Assembly (NCBI GenBank): GCA_045128635.1
Contig: JBGVRS010000050.1
Span: 1-5,183 of the forward strand
Origin: HGM12587 sp045128635
GTDB lineage: Bacteria > Bacillota > Clostridia > Lachnospirales > Lachnospiraceae
Length of the DNA: 5,183 nt
Direction of reading: 5' to 3'
Under the pieces are notes generated by a model. The model was not told the origin of the DNA and searched no databases. It was given only the letters and a program-made list of their open reading frames with translations. A program made the position numbers and the translations under genes. Shown one piece after another: positions 1 to 5,183 of this stretch (position 1 is its first letter; each line of letters opens with the position of its first letter).

Positions 1-729
1 TTATTCGTCCCAGTTATGGTATACAGCCTGAACATCATCATCATCATCTAAAAGATCTAATGTTTTGTTCAGATATTTAATATCGTTTTCATCTGTTAAT
101 GTTACATAGTTCTGTGGAATCATTGTAACTTCTGCAGATGCCATAGGAATTCCTTCTTTTTCTAATGCTTCACGTACTACTGAAAAATCATCCGGATCAG
201 TTAATACTTCAAAGCTGTCTTCTTCTTCCGCAAAATCTTCTGCACCTGCATCTAATGCGATCATCATTAAATCATCTGCATCCATTTCGCATTCTTCTTT
301 ATCAATAATAATCTGTCCTTTTTTATCGAACATATAGGATACACAGCCTGAGTTACCCATGTTTCCGTTACCTTTTGTGAAAGCACTTCTTACATTGGAA
401 GCTGTTCTGTTTTTATTGTCTGTTAACGCTTCAACGATAATTGCAATTCCGCTTGGACCATATCCTTCATATGTTACCTGTTCGTAATTTACAGAGTTTG
501 CATCACCGGCAGCTTTTTTAATACCACGATCGATGGTATCGTTTGGCATGTTGTTTGCTTTTGCTTTTGCAATAATATCACGAAGTTTGCTGTTATTAGC
601 TGGGTCCGGACCGCCTTCTTTTACAGCAACTGCAATTTCACGTCCGATAACTGTAAAGATTTTACCTTTCGCAGCATCATTTTTTTCTTTCTTATGTTTA
701 ATATTGGCAAATTTTGAATGTCCTGACAT
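1..729 (-). CDS. yebC: YebC/PmpR/TACO1 family protein
   Basis: Complete 242-residue YebC-family protein, the usual family length (about 240). The N-terminal signature GHSKFANIKHKK (residues 3-14), the helical segment with KGKIFTVIGREI (21-32), and NNMPNDTIDRGIKKA (59-73) mark the first domain. Domains 2 and 3 follow, with GYGPSGIAIIVEALTDNKNRT (about 89-109) split around the conserved glycines. Many members have SKW where this one has SKF. The tail carries five consecutive Asp (228-232), encoded by a short GAT run. Members have been described as DNA-binding regulators (PmpR) and, more recently, as ribosome-associated factors that relieve stalling, as for mitochondrial TACO1; the sequence does not decide between these roles. 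It is cytosolic, with no signal peptide. The start is ATG at 729, preceded by AGAGGA (738-743) at 8-nt spacing. It lies downstream of mazF on the same strand but has its own promoter. Confidence 0.96.
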   Translation of the reverse strand: MSGHSKFANIKHKKEKNDAAKGKIFTVIGREIAVAVKEGGPDPANNSKLRDIIAKAKANNMPNDTIDRGIKKAAGDANSVNYEQVTYEGYGPSGIAIIVEALTDNKNRTASNVRSAFTKGNGNMGNSGCVSYMFDKKGQIIIDKEECEMDADDLMMIALDAGAEDFAEEEDSFEVLTDPDDFSVVREALEKEGIPMASAEVTMIPQNYVTLTDENDIKYLNKTLDLLDDDDDVQAVYHNWDE

Positions 730-801
730 ATTATTTATCCTCTTTTCCTTCGTTTTTTCTCTCCTGATTTCTACGCTTTTTGGCAGAAATATATGGCAAA
801 T

Positions 802-830
802 ATTATACTACTATTCATAGTCGATGACAA
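802..830 (-). promoter_or_regulatory. Sigma-A promoter of yebC
   Basis: Read on the minus strand: -35 TTGTCA at 825-830 (5 of 6 consensus), a 17-nt spacer, and a perfect -10 TATAAT at 802-807. Transcription should begin near position 795, giving a leader of roughly 65 nt before the ATG at 729. The spacer contains a 12-nt inverted repeat (810-821). The promoter sits in the mazF-yebC gap, so yebC can be transcribed independently. I see no GC-rich hairpin with a U-tract between mazF and this promoter, so read-through from the upstream operon remains possible. Confidence 0.8.
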
Positions 831-844
831 GAAATTTTTCAGTC

Positions 845-1192
845 CTATGTATTTAACTGCAGACTGACTTTCAATGCTTCATCGATTTTTCCTAATATAT
901 CGTCGTCCAGATGACAGATTTTATCCTTCAATCTGGATTTATCAATGGTTCGAAGCTGCTCCAACAAAATCACCGAATCCTTCACCATATGATATGCTAC
1001 TGCATCAATGGCGATATGGGTCGGAAGTTTTGCTTTATTCATCCTAGAGGTAATTGCAGCACAGATGACCGTCGGACTATGTCGGTTTCCTACATCATTC
1101 TGAATGATCAGCACCGGACGAATACCGCCCTGTTCAGAACCAACCACCGGTCTTAAGTCTGCATAAAAGACATCTCCCCGCCTGATAATCAC
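845..1192 (-). CDS. mazF: MazF/PemK-family mRNA endoribonuclease (NdoA/EndoA type)
   Basis: A 115-residue CcdB/MazF-fold RNase that would cleave single-stranded mRNA at a short motif; the Bacillus, Staphylococcus and C. difficile homologues cut UACAU. Visible family marks from the chosen start are RRGDVFYADL (4-13), GSEQGGIRPVLIIQND (18-33), SPT (39-41), AAIT (45-48) and DSVILLEQLRTIDK near 70-85. Arg25 and Thr48 fall at the same numbers as the catalytic pair in Bacillus subtilis MazF. That supports the GTG start at 1192 (VIIRRGDV matches MIVKRGDV) over a TTG at 1213, which would place the Shine-Dalgarno inside the gene. It is the fourth gene of the rex-nnr-alr-mazF string, 55 nt after alr. 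B. subtilis also has this toxin after alanine racemase, but with the antitoxin gene between them; no antitoxin gene is present here. The stop is TAG at 845. Confidence 0.95.
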   Translation of the reverse strand: MIIRRGDVFYADLRPVVGSEQGGIRPVLIIQNDVGNRHSPTVICAAITSRMNKAKLPTHIAIDAVAYHMVKDSVILLEQLRTIDKSRLKDKICHLDDDILGKIDEALKVSLQLNT

Positions 1193-1205
1193 TTTTATTC
1201 TCACG

Positions 1206-1210
1206 CTCCT
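1206..1210 (-). promoter_or_regulatory. Shine-Dalgarno of mazF (decides the start)
   Basis: Minus-strand AGGAG, within TTGAGGAGCGTG, lies 13 nt before the GTG at 1192. It is only 1 nt before an in-frame GTG at 1204 and lies inside the codons that follow an in-frame TTG at 1213. Of the three in-frame options, only the GTG at 1192 leaves room for ribosome placement, though its spacing is somewhat long. It also gives the family's usual N-terminus. Confidence 0.6.
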
Positions 1211-1247
1211 CAAAAGTTTTTACTTTATTTAGCGTAAGTATTCCCAA

Positions 1248-2420
1248 TTATTTTTCAAAATAATCTCTGATTTCTTTAATCTTTCCGTCTTTATAATAGA
1301 TTCTTGGAATACGGTTTCCAAGATCACAGACAAGCTCATAATTAAATCGTCCGCTTAAGTCTCCAAGTTCTTCTGCTGTGATGTTAAAATCTCCATCCTG
1401 ACCAATCAGTGTCACCCGATCCCCTGTTTTCACCTCATCAGGAATCTCTGTAACATCTACCATCAGCTGATCCATGCAAACACGCCCTACAATCGGCACC
1501 TTGTACCCCTTAATCAGCACATATCCTTTATTAGAAAGACTTCTTGGATATCCATCTCCGTATCCAATCGGTATTGTAGCTATTTTTCTTTTTTTATCTG
1601 CAGTCCATGTACTCCCATAGCTGACACTCGTTCCAGCTTCCACTTCTTTTACATAGACCACATGGCTCTTCAGCGAAAGAATTGGTTTTAACTGTACCAC
1701 ATCTTTTTTCACTTCGTTGGATGGCCACAACCCATAAGAAATGATTCCTGCGCGAACCAGATTAAATTTCTGTTCAGAAAGTTCTATGATCCCCGCACTA
1801 TTAGCACAATGCTTCAATGCAAATGTAACACCTGCATCTTCCATTGCTTTTACCATTATCTCAAATTTTTCTATCTGTTTTAATGTAAAATACTGATCCT
1901 CTGTATCCGCATTGGCAAAATGTGTAAATACCCCTTCCAGTTCAAGTAATGGAAGTTCCTTCATCAAAGCCGCATCTGCTGCTGCTTTTTCTGCATTCTG
2001 ATAACCAATGCGTCCCATTCCGGTATCCAGTTTCACATGAACATACGCTTTTTTATTCTGCAGCACTGCTTCTTCAGATAATGCCTTTGCCATATCCAAA
2101 GAAAACACCGTCTGACGGATATTATACTTCACAATGTCCACATAACATTCCGGAAAAGTATATCCCAAAATTAAAATCGGTTTTTCAATCCCGGCCTTAC
2201 GAAGCTCTACCGCCTCATCTACGGTTGCTGTTGCAAATCCCCATAAATATTCTCTGGATTCTATAAAACTGGCAATTGGTACAGCTCCGTGTCCGTAAGC
2301 ATCCGTCTTTACCACTGCCATAATCTTGGTATCTGCCGGAAGGTTATTATTCATTTGATCAAAATTGAACAGCACTGCCTCTAAATCAATATCCGCATTC
2401 ACTCTTCTATATTTTTTCAT
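1248..2420 (-). CDS. alr: Alanine racemase (PLP-dependent)
   Basis: A 390-residue, full-length fold-type III PLP enzyme that interconverts L- and D-alanine in the cytosol, supplying D-Ala for peptidoglycan. The TIM-barrel domain holds the PLP-binding lysine Lys38 in VVKTDAYGHG (36-45); VKADAYGHG is the commoner form. It also has Lys130 in VKLDTGMGRIGY (129-140), where the well-studied Geobacillus enzyme has a carbamylated lysine, and Arg223 in RAG, the pyridine-nitrogen contact. The second catalytic base is Tyr268 in VSYGSTW (266-272). The C-terminal beta domain contains GYGDGYPR (286-293) and GRVCMDQLMVDVT (312-324). All key residues are present. The start overlaps the nnr stop (ATGA, 2417-2420), and a good ribosome site, GAGGTGA (2428-2434, 7-nt spacing), lies inside the end of nnr, so the two genes are probably translationally coupled. 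Confidence 0.98.
   Translation of the reverse strand: MKKYRRVNADIDLEAVLFNFDQMNNNLPADTKIMAVVKTDAYGHGAVPIASFIESREYLWGFATATVDEAVELRKAGIEKPILILGYTFPECYVDIVKYNIRQTVFSLDMAKALSEEAVLQNKKAYVHVKLDTGMGRIGYQNAEKAAADAALMKELPLLELEGVFTHFANADTEDQYFTLKQIEKFEIMVKAMEDAGVTFALKHCANSAGIIELSEQKFNLVRAGIISYGLWPSNEVKKDVVQLKPILSLKSHVVYVKEVEAGTSVSYGSTWTADKKRKIATIPIGYGDGYPRSLSNKGYVLIKGYKVPIVGRVCMDQLMVDVTEIPDEVKTGDRVTLIGQDGDFNITAEELGDLSGRFNYELVCDLGNRIPRIYYKDGKIKEIRDYFEK
2417..2420 (-). other. nnr/alr ATGA overlap
   Basis: The alr start ATG (2418-2420) and the nnr stop TGA (2417-2419) share bases in a minus-strand ATGA. This is a usual sign of translational coupling and of a single transcript covering both genes. Confidence 0.9.
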
Positions 2421-3898
2421 GCTTTTGTCACCTCTGTAATGCCGTCAAGCAAATCTCTTGCGGTCATACTGTATGCACTTTTTGCTGCGCTGGCAGCATC
2501 CCCAGCTCTGCCATGTAAATATACTCCAAGTTTTGCAGCCTCAAAAGTATCCATTCCCTGACCAATCAGGCTTCCTATGATGCCCGCAAGCACATCTCCG
2601 CTGCCTCCGGTAGCCATTCCGGAATTTCCACTTGTATTTACATATAAAAGCTCATTTTCTTTTGCAACCATAGTTCTGGCATCTTTTAGCACCAATGTTA
2701 CCGGATAGTCTTTTACAAACTGCTCTGCCACTTCCAGCGGATTCCTCATGATCGATTTCTTTTCAACACCTAATAATCTTGCCATCTCCTGAATATGAGG
2801 TGTCAGAACAAGCGGCGCAGTGTGATCTAACAGACAGGTTTTACTTTCTGCCAAAAGATTAATACCATCTGCGTCGATTACAATCGGAACCTCACTTTTG
2901 CTGATCGCATATTTTAAAATTTTATCAGCATTTCTATCTGTTCCAAGTCCCGGACCAATGACGATCGCATCCGCCCAGTCCACGCATTGCTTTAACTGCT
3001 TTAAAGCCGGTCTGCTTCTGTCATATACTTCAATCAATACCTCCGGCAGCAGTGTCTGCATTGCAAACAGATTTTCCTGCGGTGTATATATTTTTACGAG
3101 TCCGGAACCCATATGGTATGCTGCAGCTGCTGCAAAATAAGCTGCACCACTAATCGTTGGGGAACCTGCAATCACAAGCACCTTTCCATAGGTTCCTTTA
3201 TGTGAATTTTCTTTTCTCTTTGGAAGTTTTTCTAAATCTTTATCCGTATATGTAATCGTTTTACATTCTTCCACATATTCAACAGGAATTCCCATATCGG
3301 CAACAATGATTTCTCCGCAATATTCTTTTCCCGGATATAACATCATTCCCAGTTTTTCCGCAAAAAATGTTACGGTTGTTTCCGCATTTACAGCAATACC
3401 GCATATCTTACCGGTATCTGCACTAATCCCCGACGGAACATCAATTGCAAGAATCGGCGCTTTTACGGCATTCATCGTTTCTATTACTTCTGCTGCAATC
3501 CCTGTAATTTCACGATTACATCCAATGCCAACCAAAGCATCTACAATGACAGTATATTCTTCATATGCCGGATCTGTAACAAAATCTCCTGAAATCGCCT
3601 GATACATTTCCAATTGCTGCTTTGCATCTACAGTCAAACGGTCCAGTGCACCTGCAATACAGACATCCACCCGATGTCCTTTCATTTTCAGCATTCTTGC
3701 CACCGCCAGACCATCTCCGCCGTTATTTCCTGTACCGCAGGCAATCAGCACTCTATGAAGGTCATATTTCCCGCTTAACAGTTCTTCTGTCACTGCCATT
3801 GCAGCTCTTTCCATCAGAAGAAGCGATGGAATTTTATATTTTTCCATCGCTTGCTTCTCCCAGTTTTTCATTTCACGTCCACTTAATAAATATTTCAT
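2417..3898 (-). CDS. nnr: Bifunctional NAD(P)H-hydrate epimerase / ADP-dependent dehydratase
   Basis: A 493-residue fusion that repairs hydrated NADH and NADPH: one half interconverts the R and S hydrates, the other dehydrates the S form back to the cofactor with ADP. The YjeF_N epimerase half (about 1-215) shows CGTGNNGGDGLAVARML (54-70), VDALVGIG (119-126) and IDVPSGISADTG (152-163). The ribokinase-like dehydratase half (about 225-490) shows SHKGTYGKVLVIAG (232-245), GPGLGTD (315-321), TPHIQEMARL (366-375) and NTSGNSGMATGGSGDVLAG (421-439), with the probable catalytic Asp435. The length fits the two-domain form. Small departures from the common wording are VDALVGIG (often VDALFGTG) and TPHIQE (often TPHPGE). 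The start ATG at 3898 lies 6 nt after the rex stop. Its own Shine-Dalgarno is weak (AAAGAG, poorly spaced), suggesting coupling to rex translation. nnr next to alr is a common Firmicutes arrangement. Confidence 0.97.
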   Translation of the reverse strand: MKYLLSGREMKNWEKQAMEKYKIPSLLLMERAAMAVTEELLSGKYDLHRVLIACGTGNNGGDGLAVARMLKMKGHRVDVCIAGALDRLTVDAKQQLEMYQAISGDFVTDPAYEEYTVIVDALVGIGCNREITGIAAEVIETMNAVKAPILAIDVPSGISADTGKICGIAVNAETTVTFFAEKLGMMLYPGKEYCGEIIVADMGIPVEYVEECKTITYTDKDLEKLPKRKENSHKGTYGKVLVIAGSPTISGAAYFAAAAAYHMGSGLVKIYTPQENLFAMQTLLPEVLIEVYDRSRPALKQLKQCVDWADAIVIGPGLGTDRNADKILKYAISKSEVPIVIDADGINLLAESKTCLLDHTAPLVLTPHIQEMARLLGVEKKSIMRNPLEVAEQFVKDYPVTLVLKDARTMVAKENELLYVNTSGNSGMATGGSGDVLAGIIGSLIGQGMDTFEAAKLGVYLHGRAGDAASAAKSAYSMTARDLLDGITEVTKA

Positions 3899-3904
3899 TT
3901 CCAG

Positions 3905-4540
3905 TTACTCTTTTTCGTAGCTTGAGAGATTATAGGAAAGTCTCATCAAACTGTCAAACAAATGAACATTTTCAACCACAACATCTTTTGGCACCACCAA
4001 ATCCGTGTGTGCAAAGTTCCAGATTGCCTTAATTCCGCAAGCCACCAAAATGTCTGTCATCTCAGGTGCTGCTGCTTTCGGCAATGTCAGTGCTGCAATT
4101 TCAATATTTTCTTTCTTGACAAATTCACTCAGTTCACTGGTTGGATAAATTTTAATTCCTCTGATTTCTTTTCCGATCAAATTCGGATTTACGTCAAAGA
4201 TTCCCTTAATCTTAAATCCGTTCTTTTCAAAGGATGCATAATTTGCCAATGCATGTCCCATGTTACCGCCGCCCACAACGATCATATTGTGTGCCTGATC
4301 AAGACCTAAAATTTTTCCAATTTCCTCGTGAAGGTATTTCACATTATATCCATATCCCTGCTGCCCAAATCCTCCAAAATGATTTAAATCCTGACGAATC
4401 TGAGATGCAGTCACTTTCATACGGCCGCTAAGCTCTCCTGATGAGATTCTCTCCATACCACTATCGAGTATCTCCCCCAAATATCGATAGTATCTAGGCA
4501 GTCTTTTGATAACTGCTTTGGAAATCTGTCGTTCTTCCAT
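3905..4540 (-). CDS. rex: Redox-sensing transcriptional repressor Rex
   Basis: A 211-residue, full-length Rex. It is a homodimeric repressor that binds operators when NADH is low and releases them when NADH rises, typically controlling fermentative and NADH-reoxidising genes. The N-terminal winged helix (about 1-80) includes ISKAVIKRLPRYYRYL (6-21), the recognition-helix region ASQIRQDLNHFG (45-56) and the wing-region motif FGQQGYGYNV (58-67). The Rossmann domain (about 84-200) has the nucleotide loop VVGGGNMGHAL (88-98; GAGNLG is commoner) and FDVNP (115-119), whose Asp116 should contact the NAD ribose. The C-terminal swapped helix region has VVVENVHLFDSL (187-198). The ATG at 4540 is preceded by AGGAGG (4547-4552) at 6-nt spacing. 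It is the first gene of the operon and lies beside its own likely operator. B. subtilis rex likewise lies close to an ABC-F gene (ydiF). Confidence 0.97.
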   Translation of the reverse strand: MEERQISKAVIKRLPRYYRYLGEILDSGMERISSGELSGRMKVTASQIRQDLNHFGGFGQQGYGYNVKYLHEEIGKILGLDQAHNMIVVGGGNMGHALANYASFEKNGFKIKGIFDVNPNLIGKEIRGIKIYPTSELSEFVKKENIEIAALTLPKAAAPEMTDILVACGIKAIWNFAHTDLVVPKDVVVENVHLFDSLMRLSYNLSSYEKE

Positions 4541-4551
4541 ACCATTCCTCC

Positions 4552-4580
4552 TTGATTTCCAGTATATTTTTTATTATAAT
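4552..4580 (+). promoter_or_regulatory. Candidate sigma-A promoter of the ABC-F gene
   Basis: Plus strand: -35 TTGATT (4552-4557, 4 of 6 consensus), a 17-nt spacer and -10 TATAAT (4575-4580). The -10 overlaps the leftward rex -10 through the palindrome ATTATAAT (4573-4580). The predicted start near 4587 lies inside the Rex-like operator and gives a leader of about 50 nt. This is a weaker match than the rex promoter, but no better rightward promoter is visible in the gap. Confidence 0.6.
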
Positions 4581-4601
4581 TGTTTGTTAAATTGATGTCA
4601 A
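4573..4601 (-). promoter_or_regulatory. Sigma-A promoter of the rex operon
   Basis: Minus strand: -35 TTGACA (4596-4601), a spacer of exactly 17 nt (4579-4595) and -10 TATAAT (4573-4578). This is a perfect match to the vegetative consensus. Transcription should start near 4566, leaving a leader of about 25 nt before the rex ATG with only the ribosome site in it. The -35 box and most of the spacer lie inside the Rex-like operator, which would make the promoter strong but tightly repressible. Confidence 0.88.
4584..4601. promoter_or_regulatory. Candidate Rex operator
   Basis: The minus strand reads TTGACATCAATTTAACAA. The Rex consensus known for Clostridia is TTGTTAA-N4-TTAACAA. Here one arm (TTAACAA) is perfect, the other (TTGACAT) matches 4 of 7, and the diagnostic TTG-N12-CAA ends are intact. 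The imperfect arm coincides with the TTGACA -35 box, which may explain its departure. It lies immediately upstream of rex, as expected for autorepression, and also covers the predicted start point of the divergent promoter. The call rests on sequence alone. Confidence 0.75.
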
Positions 4602-4625
4602 TTTTTTTATGCAAATAATAATACC

Positions 4626-4632
4626 AGGAGGT
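4626..4632 (+). promoter_or_regulatory. Shine-Dalgarno of the ABC-F gene
   Basis: AGGAGGT lies 5 nt before the ATG at 4638. This strong, correctly placed site fixes the start of the truncated ABC-F gene. Confidence 0.85.
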
Positions 4633-4637
4633 CACCT

Positions 4638-5183
4638 ATGATACTGGCATGTCAGAACATAAATAAAGCATTTGGTTCCAGAGAATTGATTAAAAATGCT
4701 TCTTTTCACATTGAAGACCGTGAAAAAGCAGCCATTGTCGGAATCAATGGTGTGGGAAAATCCACACTTTTAAAGATTATCATGAAAGAAATTGATGCAG
4801 ATTCCGGTGAAGTTGTCATTGCCAAAGGCAAAACCATCGGCTATTTGGCACAGCATCAGGATTTGGCCGGAGAAAATACCATTTTTGATGAACTTTTCCA
4901 GGTACGTCAGGAACTTCTTTCCATGGAACGCCGTATGCGCATTTTAGAACAGGAAATGAAATATGCCACCGGCGAATCGCTGGAAGAAAAAATGAAATCT
5001 TATGCAAATATTAGTCATGAATTTGAGTTACAGAACGGTTACGCATACAAAAGCGAAGTCATCGGCATCTTAAAAGGTCTTGGTTTTGAAGAATCAGAAT
5101 TTGATAAACGAATCACTACTCTTTCCGGTGGTCAGAAAACCCGTGTTTCTTTAGGTAAATTATTGCTTACCAAACCAGATATC
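4638..5183 (+). CDS. ABC-F family ATPase, N-terminal part (runs off the window)
   Basis: An open frame of 182 codons from ATG at 4638 to the window edge with no stop; the 3' part lies outside. It begins MILACQNINKAFGSREL and contains a complete first ATPase domain up to the signature: Walker A GINGVGKST (35-43), Q-loop Gln72 in YLAQHQ and ABC signature LSGGQ (162-166). Walker B would come just past the edge. Residues about 84-150 are a charged helical stretch ending in ILKGLGF (144-150), as in soluble ABC-F proteins with two ATPase domains and no membrane segment. ABC-F proteins act on the ribosome E site; some relieve stalling and some give antibiotic protection. The housekeeping setting beside rex recalls B. 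subtilis ydiF, but the subfamily cannot be fixed without the linker and second domain. Full length is typically 500-650 residues. Confidence 0.93.
   Translation, partial: MILACQNINKAFGSRELIKNASFHIEDREKAAIVGINGVGKSTLLKIIMKEIDADSGEVVIAKGKTIGYLAQHQDLAGENTIFDELFQVRQELLSMERRMRILEQEMKYATGESLEEKMKSYANISHEFELQNGYAYKSEVIGILKGLGFEESEFDKRITTLSGGQKTRVSLGKLLLTKPDI

Noticed and set aside
33..48. CAT trinucleotide run near the end of yebC
   Set aside because: It simply encodes the five-Asp run in the YebC tail. It is too short to treat as a repeat locus.
911..1156. Antisense open frame within mazF as a possible hidden antitoxin
   Set aside because: No Shine-Dalgarno before its ATG, and the composition is typical of a reverse-strand shadow (rich in His, Cys, Ser and Arg). 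It does not resemble a MazE or ribbon-helix-helix protein.
1213..1226. Hairpin AAAGT-AAAA-ACTTT just upstream of the mazF ribosome site
   Set aside because: Only five AT-rich pairs, not stable enough to be a terminator or a convincing translational switch, and expected by chance in such AT-rich DNA.
4592..4619. Alternative rightward promoter TTGATG ... AATAAT
   Set aside because: The -10 is poor, the spacer is 16 nt and the predicted start would fall in the ABC-F ribosome site. The TTGATT-N17-TATAAT pair upstream is better.
4417..4635. Leftward open frame of 72 codons over the rex start and its promoter
   Set aside because: It overlaps rex in another frame, has low-complexity N-terminal composition (YYYLHKK, NNYNKK) and covers the promoter and operator. 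No family resemblance.
4816..5007. Leftward open frame of 63 codons inside the ABC-F gene
   Set aside because: It is a reverse-strand shadow of a clear ABC ATPase reading frame with a strong ribosome site.

Overview
The window looks like a core chromosomal segment of a low-GC Gram-positive bacterium. It most likely belongs to the Clostridia, and the protein wording of YebC, Rex and MazF suggests Lachnospiraceae; this is inference from recalled family sequences, with no search run. All six genes are recognisable housekeeping or regulatory genes, and there is no IS element, phage gene, tRNA, rRNA or CRISPR array.

Layout from right to left: a complete leftward gene string runs rex (redox-sensing repressor, 3905-4540), nnr (bifunctional NAD(P)H-hydrate repair enzyme, 2417-3898), alr (alanine racemase, 1248-2420) and mazF (mRNA endoribonuclease, 845-1192). 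The spacings are 6 nt, a 4-nt ATGA overlap and 55 nt, so this reads as one operon. yebC (1-729) follows on the same strand after a 115-nt gap that holds its own near-consensus sigma-A promoter. On the right, an ABC-F ATPase gene (4638 onward) runs divergently from rex and is cut off by the window edge.

The best regulatory signal is the 97-nt gap between rex and the ABC-F gene. The rex promoter is a perfect TTGACA-N17-TATAAT. An 18-nt Rex-operator-like sequence covers its -35 box and most of its spacer. The palindromic -10 (ATTATAAT) is shared with a rightward promoter that fits the ABC-F gene. This suggests Rex autorepression according to the NADH/NAD+ ratio, and possibly joint control of the divergent gene. 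Through the operon, NAD(P)H repair, D-alanine supply and an RNase toxin would follow the same redox signal.

I found no undescribed system. The points most worth checking are the shared promoter/operator, and a mazF next to alr with no mazE antitoxin gene in the position where Bacillus has one. No gene-free stretch exceeds 300 bases; the longest are 730-844 and 4541-4637, both described below.
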